DNA of 64,000 nucleotides from Thiopseudomonas alkaliphila (lineage in GTDB: Bacteria > Pseudomonadota > Gammaproteobacteria > Pseudomonadales > Pseudomonadaceae). Location: assembly GCF_001267175.1 (NCBI RefSeq), contig NZ_CP012358.1:1944001-2008000 (forward strand), given 5' to 3'. Positions 17,761-25,832 of the stretch are shown here, piece by piece (within the stretch, counting starts at the first letter, position 1; each line of letters starts with the position of its first letter). The position numbers were made by a program, and so were the translations under genes. The notes beneath the pieces were generated by a model, which did not search any database, was not told the DNA's origin, and was given only the letters and a program-made list of their open reading frames with translations.

Positions 17761-18420
17761 ATGTTGCCATTACCGTGGGCCGAGATAGATACCGTGCTAT
17801 TAGATATGGACGGTACCTTGCTGGACTTACATTTTGATAATTATTTTTGGCTGCATCATTTGCCTGCCTGTTATGCCAAGCAACATCGGCTGAGCCTAGA
17901 GCAAGCAAAGGCCTATTTACAGCCATTACTGGCCAGTTATCAAGGTCAATTAGCCTGGTATTGCACCGACTTTTGGAGCGAAAAGCTGCAGCTGCCGATT
18001 GTGCAGATGAAACGTGATACGGCCGAAAAAATTGCGTGGCGCCCAGAAGCCCAAGCATTTTTACAGCGTTTAGGAGCGATGGGTAAACAGCGGGTGTTAA
18101 TTACCAACGCCCATCCTGACTCGTTACAGATTAAGTTAGAACAGGTGGCTTTAGCGCCTTATTTAGACCAGATAATTAGCTCCCATACGCTTGGCTATCC
18201 GAAAGAAGATCAGTGTTTCTGGCAGGCACTACAGGCACAGTTGCAGTTTAGTCGTGCGCGGAGTGTGTTCTTTGATGACAGTGAAGCGGTGTTAACCAGC
18301 GCTCAGCACTATGGCGTTGCACATACCTTAGCCATTGCCCAGCCAGATAGCCAAGGGCCATTCAAGCATTACCAGCACTTTAGTGCAGTACAGAGCTTTA
18401 TGGCGTTATTTGAATCTTAA
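17761..18420 (+). CDS. yrfG: GMP/IMP nucleotidase YrfG (HAD family)
   Basis: This 219-residue HAD-superfamily phosphatase has the nucleophile motif LLDMDGTLLDLHFDN near residues 12-26 and the motif LITNAHPDS in the middle. SVFFDDSEAVL is near the C-terminus. E. coli YrfG dephosphorylates GMP and IMP. The frame extends upstream to 17716, but the ATG at 17761 (MLPLPWAEIDTVLLDMDG) matches the family N-terminus. It is divergent from nudE and faces the cytochrome b gene across a hairpin. Confidence 0.88.
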   Translation: MLPLPWAEIDTVLLDMDGTLLDLHFDNYFWLHHLPACYAKQHRLSLEQAKAYLQPLLASYQGQLAWYCTDFWSEKLQLPIVQMKRDTAEKIAWRPEAQAFLQRLGAMGKQRVLITNAHPDSLQIKLEQVALAPYLDQIISSHTLGYPKEDQCFWQALQAQLQFSRARSVFFDDSEAVLTSAQHYGVAHTLAIAQPDSQGPFKHYQHFSAVQSFMALFES

Positions 18421-18424
18421 TAAC

Positions 18425-18453
18425 TATTCAGCCCGCATATTGCGGGCTGAATA
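18425..18453. terminator. Strong hairpin between convergent yrfG and cytochrome b genes
   Basis: TATTCAGCCCGCA pairs perfectly with TGCGGGCTGAATA across a 3-base loop. Neither side has a strong U-tract, but the position between two stop codons suggests a bidirectional terminator. Confidence 0.6.
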
Positions 18454-18460
18454 TATCGGA

Positions 18461-19150
18461 TTAGAAACTAAAGGCTGAAGGTGCTGGTGGCGGTGGTGGA
18501 GGAACCCAAGCACCACTGGCTAAATAGTACGCACCAGCAGCTACTATCAGGGAAAAGACTAAGGCGATCCAGCCGCCTCCTTTGGCATCTTGTTGGCTGT
18601 CATGGGTCGCTTTGGCTTGGCCGGTGATCATGGGTTTGACTAAATTATGCTTTTTAACTAACGCATGCAGAGCAATGGCCAGAATGTGTAAGCTAATTAA
18701 GCCGACAATAAACCAGAGGCCTAAGCGGTGCAGGCTGGTGATTTCTAAGCTGGTGCTGGTGCTGACCAAGCGGGCTAAGGGACCGCGAAAGGCAATGTCG
18801 TCGTAGGTAAATAAGCCCGTCACTGCTTGCCAGGTCAGCAAGCCGAGCAGCGCGAAAACCGATAATACGCCTAGTGGATTGTGACCGGCTTGGTGCCACT
18901 GACCCTTCAAGTACTTTGGCAATTGCAGTACCGAGCAGAGTAAGCGATCAATTCGGGCATAGGTCGAGCCAACTAGCATCCAGCTCAAACGAAAGGCCAG
19001 TAAGGCGACAATCAAGATGCCTAAGCGTCCGTGCCATTGCATTAAACTGCCGCCTTGCCAGCCAGTATAGAGCGCACCGAAGGTGGCAGCGGCAAGTAAC
19101 CAATGAAACACCCGCAAGGGTGCATCCCATACACGAATTGAGCGAACCAT
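18461..19150 (-). CDS. Cytochrome b561-family di-haem membrane protein
   Basis: The protein has 229 residues with four transmembrane helices of the prokaryotic cytochrome b561 fold and candidate haem ligands. These are FHW near 15, MQWHGRLG near 39, SLHRLGLW near 139 and SLHILAIALHAL near 152-160. A fifth helix (about 195-212) is followed by an unusual C-terminal tail, WVPPPPPPAPSAFSF. Such cytochromes pass electrons between quinol and periplasmic c-type cytochromes or reductases. I see no partner gene beside it. In Pseudomonas pilU usually follows pilT here; this gene occupies that position. Confidence 0.85.
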   Translation of the reverse strand: MVRSIRVWDAPLRVFHWLLAAATFGALYTGWQGGSLMQWHGRLGILIVALLAFRLSWMLVGSTYARIDRLLCSVLQLPKYLKGQWHQAGHNPLGVLSVFALLGLLTWQAVTGLFTYDDIAFRGPLARLVSTSTSLEITSLHRLGLWFIVGLISLHILAIALHALVKKHNLVKPMITGQAKATHDSQQDAKGGGWIALVFSLIVAAGAYYLASGAWVPPPPPPAPSAFSF

Positions 19151-19178
19151 GATGACTCCCTATAGTAAGTAAAAATAA

Positions 19179-20213
19179 TTAAAAATTAGTAGGTGTTTTA
19201 GCTTTTTCACGTGCTCTTTCGGTACTAATTAAACCACGGCTAACTAACTCATGCAGTGAGCGATCAAGAGTTTGCATGCCTAAAGCTCCACTGGTTTGAA
19301 TTGCGGAGTACATTTGGGCGATCTTATCTTCTCTTATTAAGTTTCGAATGGCAGGGGTATTAAGCATGATTTCATGGGCAGCAACGCGTCCCCCTCCATT
19401 TTTTTTCAATAATGTTTGGGAGATTACTGCTTCTAGTGATTCGGAAAGCATTGATCGGATCATAGGTTTCTCTCCAGCAGGAAACACATCGATGATACGA
19501 TCAATGGTTTTAGCTGCAGAGGTGGTGTGTAGGGTACCGAAAACTAGATGCCCTGTTTCTGCAGCTGTAAGAGCTAAACGAATAGTCTCTAAGTCACGTA
19601 ACTCACCTACTAGAATAATATCTGGATCTTCTCGGAGAGCTGAGCGTAATGCTTGATTGAAATTTAATGTGTCGCGATGTACTTCACGTTGATTTATTAG
19701 ACAGCGTTTCGACTCGTGAACGAATTCGATAGGATCTTCAATGGTGAGAATATGGCGATGAAAGTTGTTATTTAGATAGTCGATCATCGCTGCTAGAGTC
19801 GTGGACTTACCAGACCCTGTTGGACCAGTAACCAACACTAAGCCACGTGGAGTTTCAGCAATACGGCGAAACACGTCTCCCATCTCTAGGTCTTCCATGG
19901 AGAGTGCGGTGTTTGGAATAGTTCGAAACACTGCTGCTGAGCCGCGATGCTGAGTAAAAGCATTGACTCGGAAGCGGGCAACACCAGAAACTTCAAATGA
20001 GAAATCTGTTTCTAAATTAGTTTCATAGTCTTTTAGTTGGCGATCATTCATAAGACTACAAATTAATGAATGAACCTGTTTGTGCTCCATTATAGGCGCA
20101 TCCATTCGACGCATATCACCGTCTACACGAATCATTGGTGGTAATCCTGCCGATAAGTGTAAATCTGATGCGCCTTGTTTGGCACTAAAAGCCAGTAATT
20201 CGGTAATATTCAT
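19179..20213 (-). CDS. pilT: Type IV pilus retraction ATPase PilT
   Basis: This 344-residue hexameric cytoplasmic motor depolymerises type IV pili for twitching and DNA uptake. Walker A GPTGSGKST is at 130-138. Next come the Asp box DPIEFVH, Walker B DPDIILVGELRD, and the His box GTLHTTSAAKTID. The PilT-specific AIRNLIRE motif is near 288. All key residues are present, so the ATPase should be active. It is divergent from yggS, as in Pseudomonas, but no pilU follows. Coding DNA here looks more AT-rich than flanking regions. Confidence 0.96.
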   Translation of the reverse strand: MNITELLAFSAKQGASDLHLSAGLPPMIRVDGDMRRMDAPIMEHKQVHSLICSLMNDRQLKDYETNLETDFSFEVSGVARFRVNAFTQHRGSAAVFRTIPNTALSMEDLEMGDVFRRIAETPRGLVLVTGPTGSGKSTTLAAMIDYLNNNFHRHILTIEDPIEFVHESKRCLINQREVHRDTLNFNQALRSALREDPDIILVGELRDLETIRLALTAAETGHLVFGTLHTTSAAKTIDRIIDVFPAGEKPMIRSMLSESLEAVISQTLLKKNGGGRVAAHEIMLNTPAIRNLIREDKIAQMYSAIQTSGALGMQTLDRSLHELVSRGLISTERAREKAKTPTNF

Positions 20214-20363
20214 GATGCTCCAGAAAACCTTTAGATAACAGGTGTTAAGTGGTCAGCGTTAAGCTATTAATGGTAACTATAAATGTAGAGTCTGATTTGA
20301 TTTACATCTTAAAAACTCAAACTATTTTTAATAAACTGTTTAATAAAGAATCAAAATTTAATC

Positions 20364-21053
20364 ATGTCTACTAACTTAGCACAAAATTTTCAGCAAGTTT
20401 GCCAACGGTTGGAACAGGCAAGTTTAGAGCTTGCTGCTGGGGCAGCCGCTCCACAACTCTTAGCGGTTAGCAAATACCACAGCAGTTCTTTAATTGCAGA
20501 GCTATATCAATTAGGGCAGGTTGCTTTTGCAGAGAGCTATGTGCAAGAGGCCTTAAGTAAGCAACAGGAGCTAGCAGGGCTTGCAATAGAGTGGCATTTC
20601 ATTGGGCCAATTCAATCCAATAAAACTAAACAAATTGCGCAGCACTTTACTTGGGTGCATTCGGTTGATCGCTTAAAGGTTGCCGAGCGTTTAAATAAAG
20701 CCTGTGCTGATAGTGGTCGGCGTTTAAATATTTGTTTGCAAGTTAATATCAGTCGTGAAGCCAGTAAGTCAGGCTGTTTACCCGAAGAACTGCCAGCCTT
20801 AGCTATAGCTGTGCAGTCTTTGCCTTATTTGCAGTTACGAGGATTAATGGCTATTCCTAACCCAACTGAAGATATCGCCGAACAGCGTGCAAACTTTGCT
20901 AAAGTGGCAGCATTGCAAGCGCAGCTTAATCAAATCCTTGATGACCCATTAGATACGCTATCTATGGGGATGAGTAATGATTTAGAGGCAGCCGTGGCTG
21001 AAGGTGCCACCTACGTGCGTATAGGAACAGCGTTATTTGGTGCACGTACTTAA
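20364..21053 (+). CDS. yggS: YggS family pyridoxal phosphate homeostasis protein
   Basis: This 229-residue PLP-binding protein has the alanine-racemase-like barrel. The PLP lysine is K37 in LLAVSKYHS. Other landmarks are FAESYVQEAL, EWHFIGPIQSNKTKQIA and LSMGMSNDLEAAVAEGATYVRIGTALFG. It buffers PLP and affects amino acid pools; no catalytic activity is established. It starts an apparent operon with proC, yggT and yggU. The 150-base gap to pilT is very AT-rich and probably contains the divergent promoters. Confidence 0.94.
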   Translation: MSTNLAQNFQQVCQRLEQASLELAAGAAAPQLLAVSKYHSSSLIAELYQLGQVAFAESYVQEALSKQQELAGLAIEWHFIGPIQSNKTKQIAQHFTWVHSVDRLKVAERLNKACADSGRRLNICLQVNISREASKSGCLPEELPALAIAVQSLPYLQLRGLMAIPNPTEDIAEQRANFAKVAALQAQLNQILDDPLDTLSMGMSNDLEAAVAEGATYVRIGTALFGART

Positions 21054-21072
21054 TATTGGGGAATTTGGAACG

Positions 21073-21882
21073 ATGAAAAAAATTGCATTTATTGGCGGTG
21101 GTAATATGGCCGCCAGTCTAATCGGTGGTTTAGTGAGCAATGGATGGACTGCCGAGTATATTATAGTGAGTGATCCAAGTGTTGAGCGACTGGCATATTT
21201 ACAGCACACTTTTGGAATTCAGACTACGCAAGATAATAGTGCAGCAGCAGCGTATGCTGAAGTGATAGTGTTAGCAGTCAAACCTCAGGTGATGCAGTCT
21301 GTTTGTATGAGCTTGAGTGAGCAAGTAGGCTCGCAATTGATTATTTCAATTGCTGCAGGCATTCCCTGCTCAGTTATTAGTCAATGGCTGGGCAGCCAAA
21401 CAGTCATTCGCTGCATGCCCAATACTCCAGCTTTGATTGGAGCGGGTATTAGTGGATTGTTTGCAACTGCAGTAGTTACAGCGGAGCAAAAACAATTAGC
21501 AGAAAGAATTTTGCAAGGTGCAGGCAAGGTCAGTTGGTTAACACAAGAAGTACAAATTGATGCGGTAACTGCTATTTCAGGAAGTGGTCCGGCATATTTT
21601 TTCTTGCTAGTTGAAGCGATGATAGCAAGTGGTGAGCAACTCGGCTTAAGTCGTGCGGTGGCTACTGAGCTAGCTCAGCAAACGGCCTTAGGCGCAGCTA
21701 AAATGCTTGTACAGAGTCCGCATGATGCAGCGACCTTGCGTCAGCAGGTGACTTCACCACAGGGTACAACGGAAGCAGCGATTAAGACTTTTTTAAACGG
21801 TGGTTTTATGGCCTTAGCTGAGCAAGCCATTACCGCAGCTGCGACTCGCTCGCAAGAGTTGGCTCAGCAGTTGAGTCAGTAA
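21073..21882 (+). CDS. proC: Pyrroline-5-carboxylate reductase
   Basis: This 269-residue enzyme catalyses the last step of proline synthesis with NAD(P)H. It has the Rossmann motif IAFIGGGNMAASLIGGL at the N-terminus, RCMPNTPALIGAG near 115, and the family signature QQVTSPQGTTEAAIKTF near 228. I chose the ATG at 21073, which has GGAACG upstream; the frame also extends back to 21037 over the yggS stop, which is less likely. It is second in the yggS-proC-yggT-yggU unit. Confidence 0.96.
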   Translation: MKKIAFIGGGNMAASLIGGLVSNGWTAEYIIVSDPSVERLAYLQHTFGIQTTQDNSAAAAYAEVIVLAVKPQVMQSVCMSLSEQVGSQLIISIAAGIPCSVISQWLGSQTVIRCMPNTPALIGAGISGLFATAVVTAEQKQLAERILQGAGKVSWLTQEVQIDAVTAISGSGPAYFFLLVEAMIASGEQLGLSRAVATELAQQTALGAAKMLVQSPHDAATLRQQVTSPQGTTEAAIKTFLNGGFMALAEQAITAAATRSQELAQQLSQ

Positions 21883-21916
21883 CCGAATGAATTTATTAGC
21901 AGAAGTTGAGTAATTT

Positions 21917-22525
21917 ATGAACGAAGCACTTTCTGGCGGGCAAGCGTTACTGTATGCAGTAAAAGTATTAGGTGGCTTTTATATTTTTTTAGTCATGATG
22001 CGTTTTTTACTGCAATTGGTGTACGCAGATTTTTACAATCCAATTTCACAGTTTATGGTTAAAAGTACTCAGCCATTATTAGCTCCATTAAGACGCTTAT
22101 TGCCATCTAAAGGACGTCTAGATTTTGCGTCTTTAGTTCTGGCAGTTGGGTTGCAAACAGGGCTAATTCTCATAATGTTGGTACTGATATTTGATAGCAG
22201 TGTGTTGGGCGATTTTGCTCTCAGTGCGGTACTTTGGAGTATTGTGTTGTTAGGTAAGTTAGCGGTAAAAATATTTTATTTTTCGTTAATTATCAGTGTG
22301 ATTTTATCGTGGATCGCACCAATGAGTCGCCATCCTGCTGCAGAACTGATTAATCAGGTAGTTGATCCAATGCTAGGTATTTTCCGACGTTTCCTTCCTA
22401 ATTTAGGAGGGCTGGATATTTCGCCAATCTTTGCCATTATTGGACTTAACTTGCTTGATAACTTTGTACTGATGAATTTAGCTCAGGCAGTTAATATGCC
22501 CAGTATTTTATTAGGGAGTTTTTAA
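21917..22525 (+). CDS. yggT: YggT family integral membrane protein
   Basis: This 202-residue protein has two copies of the YggT unit, each a hydrophobic segment followed by a conserved basic stretch: NPISQFMVKSTQPLLAPLRRLLP near 38-60, and HPAAELINQVVDPMLGIFRRFLP near 136-158. It is a small inner-membrane protein of unknown biochemical role, linked in other bacteria to cell shape, osmotic stress or a cytochrome assembly role in chloroplasts. It lies 34 bases after proC and three bases before yggU. Confidence 0.9.
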   Translation: MNEALSGGQALLYAVKVLGGFYIFLVMMRFLLQLVYADFYNPISQFMVKSTQPLLAPLRRLLPSKGRLDFASLVLAVGLQTGLILIMLVLIFDSSVLGDFALSAVLWSIVLLGKLAVKIFYFSLIISVILSWIAPMSRHPAAELINQVVDPMLGIFRRFLPNLGGLDISPIFAIIGLNLLDNFVLMNLAQAVNMPSILLGSF

Positions 22526-22528
22526 TTA

Positions 22529-22810
22529 GTGCTTGAGACAGTATGGCGTCAAGAGGGTGAGGATATTGTCTTATTTTGTCACTTGCAGCCTGGTGCACGT
22601 ACAACTGAATTAGCAGGCTTGCATGATGGGCGTCTTAAAATACGGATTCAAGCGCCTCCTGTTGAAGGTAAAGCTAATACAGTCCTGATTCATTTTCTGA
22701 GTAAATTATTCGGTGTGCCAAAACGTCGAGTTCTTATTGAATCTGGTGAGCTTAATCGACAAAAACGTGTGCGTATTATTGCGCCTGCAAACAATCCGCT
22801 TTTAACTTAG
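22529..22810 (+). CDS. yggU: DUF167 family protein YggU
   Basis: This 93-residue small protein of the UPF0235 fold has DIVLFCHLQPGARTTELAGLHDGRLKIRIQAPPVEGKAN and ETGELN-like conserved positions (LIESGELNRQKRVRI). It uses a GTG start three bases after the yggT stop, so it is probably read by coupled translation. The function is unknown. The gene ends the AT-richer yggS-yggU operon; a gap with hairpins follows before metX. Confidence 0.88.
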   Translation: MLETVWRQEGEDIVLFCHLQPGARTTELAGLHDGRLKIRIQAPPVEGKANTVLIHFLSKLFGVPKRRVLIESGELNRQKRVRIIAPANNPLLT

Positions 22811-22966
22811 GCAATTTGTAGGAACAGAAGATGTTGCTTGTTCTGAGTAGGTATATGCTATGAAAAATTGTGATAAAACACACTGAAAAATAAGCCAGTC
22901 AATACCTGTCGTACAGTAGATTCTGTCACTCGCCTAAGCCACATTTGTTTAAAGTTAGTAAAATAA

Positions 22967-22997
22967 GTGCGGCTAACCTTGCCGCACTGCGCGGCAA
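22967..22997 (+). promoter_or_regulatory. Two mutually exclusive hairpins ahead of metX
   Basis: GTGCGGC (22967-22973) can pair with GCCGCAC (22981-22987). The same central segment, as TTGCCGC (22979-22985), can instead pair with GCGGCAA (22991-22997). Both stems are perfect 7-mers. They end 40 bases before the metX start. There is no T-run, so this would not be a classic attenuator. Function is unproven. Confidence 0.3.
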
Positions 22998-23036
22998 AAT
23001 CTAGACTGCATAGCTTACGTATGAGAGAGATTGGTC

Positions 23037-24176
23037 GTGCCTTCTACATTTCCTGAAGATTCTGTGGGGTTAGTGACTCCACAAATCGCTGAGTTTGAGC
23101 AGCCACTTGAGCTGGACTGCGGCAAAACCCTACCGGCTTATCAAATTATTTATGAAACCTATGGCCAGTTGAATGCTGCTGGCAGTAACGCAGTGCTAAT
23201 TTGTCACGCGTTATCGGGTCATCATCATGCGGCTGGTTACCATTCGCCGGAGGATAAAAAGCCTGGCTGGTGGGATGCCTGTATTGGTCCGGGTAAAGCC
23301 ATTGATACCAATAAGTTTTTTGTGGTGAGCTTGAATAACCTTGGCGGCTGCCATGGCTCTACTGGACCTGCCAGTATTGATCCTGAAACCGGCAAGCAGT
23401 ACGGCGCAACCTTCCCAATTGTTACGGTTAAGGATTGGGTGCGTAGCCAAGTGCGCCTAGCGGATCGCTTAGGTATTAAACAATGGGCAGCCGTGGTTGG
23501 CGGCAGCATGGGCGGTATGCAGGCAATGCAGTGGAGTATCATGTATCCCGAACGGGTACGCCATTGCGTGGCAATTGCTGCGGCGCCTAAATTATCTGCG
23601 CAGAATATTGCCTTTAATGAGGTAGCGCGCCAAGCAATTATGAAAGATCCTGACTTTCATGGCGGAGACTTTGCCGCCCATGGCGTCATTCCTAAGCGTG
23701 GATTAATGTTGGCGCGGATGGTCGGGCACATTACCTATTTGTCCGATGACTCCATGGGGCAAAAGTTTGGCCGTGAACTGCGCAGTGATTGCCTAACCTA
23801 TGACTTTAATAATATCGAGTTTCAGGTTGAAAGCTATTTGCGTTATCAGGGCGAGCAGTTTTCTACCCGCTTTGATGGCAATACCTATCTGTTAATGACT
23901 AAGGCTTTGGATTATTTTGATCCTGCCGCTGACTTTAACGATGATCTGAGTGCTGCAATGGCTGAAGCCAGTGCCAGTTTCTTTATTGTGTCCTTTACTA
24001 CTGACTGGCGTTTCTCGCCGGCGCGTTCACGGGAAATTGTCGATGCGTTGATTTCAGCTGACAAGCGAGTGACTTATTTAGAGGTGGATGCGCCCCAAGG
24101 GCATGATGCGTTCTTGATTCCGATTCCTCGTTATTTACAAGCCTTTAGCGGCTTTATGCAGCGGATTGAGGTGTGA
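23037..24176 (+). CDS. metX: Homoserine O-succinyl/acetyltransferase MetX
   Basis: This 379-residue alpha/beta hydrolase acylates homoserine for methionine synthesis. In Pseudomonas the enzyme uses succinyl-CoA despite being of MetX type. The nucleophile elbow [14 protein letters not shown] has Ser157, and the catalytic Asp and His lie in FTTDWRFSP and APQGHDAF. I chose the GTG at 23037 ([13 protein letters not shown]), which fits family N-termini; a TTG at 23031 is possible. The coupled metW starts one base after the stop. Confidence 0.96.
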   Translation: MPSTFPEDSVGLVTPQIAEFEQPLELDCGKTLPAYQIIYETYGQLNAAGSNAVLICHALSGHHHAAGYHSPEDKKPGWWDACIGPGKAIDTNKFFVVSLNNLGGCHGSTGPASIDPETGKQYGATFPIVTVKDWVRSQVRLADRLGIKQWAAVVGGSMGGMQAMQWSIMYPERVRHCVAIAAAPKLSAQNIAFNEVARQAIMKDPDFHGGDFAAHGVIPKRGLMLARMVGHITYLSDDSMGQKFGRELRSDCLTYDFNNIEFQVESYLRYQGEQFSTRFDGNTYLLMTKALDYFDPAADFNDDLSAAMAEASASFFIVSFTTDWRFSPARSREIVDALISADKRVTYLEVDAPQGHDAFLIPIPRYLQAFSGFMQRIEV

Positions 24177-24177
24177 G

Positions 24178-24780
24178 ATGCGTGCCGATTTAGCGTTAAT
24201 TGAACAGTGGATTCCTAAAGGCAGCCGGGTGCTGGACTTAGGCTGCGGTGATGGTGAGTTGTTGGCTTCATTGATGAAGCACAAACAAGTCACTGGTTAT
24301 GGTTTAGAAATTGCGGCCGACAACATTGCTGCCTGTATCGACAAAGGCGTCAATGTGATTGAACAAGACCTTGACCAAGGCTTGAGTAATTTTGATAGTG
24401 ATAGTTTTGATGTGGTGGTGATGAGCCAAGCACTGCAAGTGGTGCATTACCCGGACAAAATTTTGCAAGAAATGCTGCGGGTGGGTAAAACCTGCATCAT
24501 CACCTTTCCAAACTTTGGGCACTGGCGTTGCCGTTGGTACTTAGCTACTAAAGGGCAGATGCCGGTGTCTGAGTTTATGCCCTACACCTGGTACAACACA
24601 CCGAACATTCACTTCTGTACCTTTAAAGATTTTGAGGTGATGTGTCAGCAAATGAATATGCAGGTGTTAGATCGTCTCGCGGTAGATAGTCAGTATGAGA
24701 AAACCGTGGCCAGTGATCTGTGGCCGAACCTCTTTGGTGAGGTGGGGATTTATCGGGTCACGGCTAATCGTCACAACTAA
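24178..24780 (+). CDS. metW: Methionine biosynthesis protein MetW
   Basis: This 200-residue class I methyltransferase-fold protein has the SAM loop RVLDLGCGDGE at about 17-27. FPNFGHWRCRWYLATKGQMP and TPNIHFCTFKDFE are typical of MetW. It is required with MetX for homoserine acylation in several proteobacteria; its own reaction is not established. The ATG at 24178 (MRADLALIEQWIP) fits the family. The frame extends back to 24166, but that overlaps metX. Translation is coupled to metX. Confidence 0.94.
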   Translation: MRADLALIEQWIPKGSRVLDLGCGDGELLASLMKHKQVTGYGLEIAADNIAACIDKGVNVIEQDLDQGLSNFDSDSFDVVVMSQALQVVHYPDKILQEMLRVGKTCIITFPNFGHWRCRWYLATKGQMPVSEFMPYTWYNTPNIHFCTFKDFEVMCQQMNMQVLDRLAVDSQYEKTVASDLWPNLFGEVGIYRVTANRHN

Positions 24781-24790
24781 GGAGAACAGC

Positions 24791-25210
24791 ATGCGTCATT
24801 TAATCGTCCTATTGCTCAGTGCGGTGTTAGCTTTACCGGTATTGGCTGCAGAGCGTATGCAGCGCTTAGGTGAAGTGGAGGCCCATTACAGTGTGTTTAA
24901 TTCCAGTTTTTTACAGCCCGAGATTGCTAAAGCCAGTGGCTTAACCCGCAGTAAAGAGCTAGGCGTATTGAACTTGTCTTTTGTGCAACAGGGTAAAGGT
25001 CAGGTAGTAAAACTTAGCGGTACGGTGACCGACTTAATGAGTAAAACTACGCCATTAACCTTTCGCGAAACCAAAGAAGGCAGTGCGGTGTATTACTTAG
25101 CGCAGTTCAAGCAAAGCAGCCGTGAAATTTTAAAATTCAAGATTGAGGCTGAGTTTGCCGATGGCCAGCGCCATACCCTGCAATTCAGCCAAGAAGTTTT
25201 TCCGGACTAA
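24791..25210 (+). CDS. DUF4426 family exported protein
   Basis: This 139-residue protein has a clear signal peptide (MRHLIVLLLSAVLALPVLAA). The mature part contains MQRLGEVEAHYSVFNSSFL and GLTRSKELGVLNLSFVQQGKG. The same gene follows metW in Pseudomonas. The function is unknown; it is predicted to be periplasmic. GGAG lies eight bases before the ATG. The frame is open upstream to 24695 inside metW, but the signal peptide fixes the start. Confidence 0.88.
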   Translation: MRHLIVLLLSAVLALPVLAAERMQRLGEVEAHYSVFNSSFLQPEIAKASGLTRSKELGVLNLSFVQQGKGQVVKLSGTVTDLMSKTTPLTFRETKEGSAVYYLAQFKQSSREILKFKIEAEFADGQRHTLQFSQEVFPD

Positions 25211-25238
25211 ATTTTCTCAGTAAATAAGTAGCGACTTA

Positions 25239-25832
25239 ATGAAAGAACTTGTTCTCGCCAGCCATAACCCAGGCAAACTCAAAGAGCTACAAGCGATGCT
25301 CGGAGCGCAGGTCAAACTGCGTTCGATTGCTGAGTTTAGCCAAGTCGAGCCTGAAGAAACGGGCTTAAGCTTTATTGAAAATGCCATTTTAAAAGCCCGA
25401 CATGCTGCCGAAGTTTCGGGCTTACCGGCCTTAGCCGATGATTCGGGACTGGCTGTGGATTATTTAGGCGGTGCGCCGGGTATTTATTCGGCGCGCTTCG
25501 CTGCCGATGAAGGTGCTAAAGGTGATGCGGCGAATAACGCCAAATTGTTGCGCGTGCTTGAAGGTGTACCTGAAGCTGAACGGGGTGCGCAGTTTGTCTG
25601 TGTTTTAGCACTTATGCGCCACGCGGCTGATCCACTACCGCTGGTGTGTGAAGGACTGTGGCAGGGCCGTATTTTGTTGCAAGCTCAAGGCCAACATGGC
25701 TTTGGCTATGATCCTTTATTTTGGCTTGAGGAGCATCAGTGCAGTAGCGCAGAGTTAGCCCCAGAGCTGAAAAATCAGCATAGCCATCGGGCGCTGGCGA
25801 TGCGTTTGCTTAAGCAACGCTTAGGACTGTAA
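25239..25832 (+). CDS. rdgB: dITP/XTP pyrophosphatase (RdgB/HAM1)
   Basis: This 197-residue enzyme hydrolyses non-canonical purine triphosphates to keep them out of DNA. HAM1 motifs are [14 protein letters not shown] at 7-20, [15 protein letters not shown] near 65-79, GFGYDPLFW near 152, and [10 protein letters not shown] near the C-terminus. The hemW start follows directly after its stop, so the two are coupled. Order is as in Pseudomonas. Confidence 0.96.
   Translation: MKELVLASHNPGKLKELQAMLGAQVKLRSIAEFSQVEPEETGLSFIENAILKARHAAEVSGLPALADDSGLAVDYLGGAPGIYSARFAADEGAKGDAANNAKLLRVLEGVPEAERGAQFVCVLALMRHAADPLPLVCEGLWQGRILLQAQGQHGFGYDPLFWLEEHQCSSAELAPELKNQHSHRALAMRLLKQRLGL

Noticed and set aside
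20297..20310. Anr/FNR-like box TTGATTTACATCTT between pilT and yggS
   Set aside because: Only the first half fits TTGAT-N4-ATCAA well, and neither gene is an expected target.
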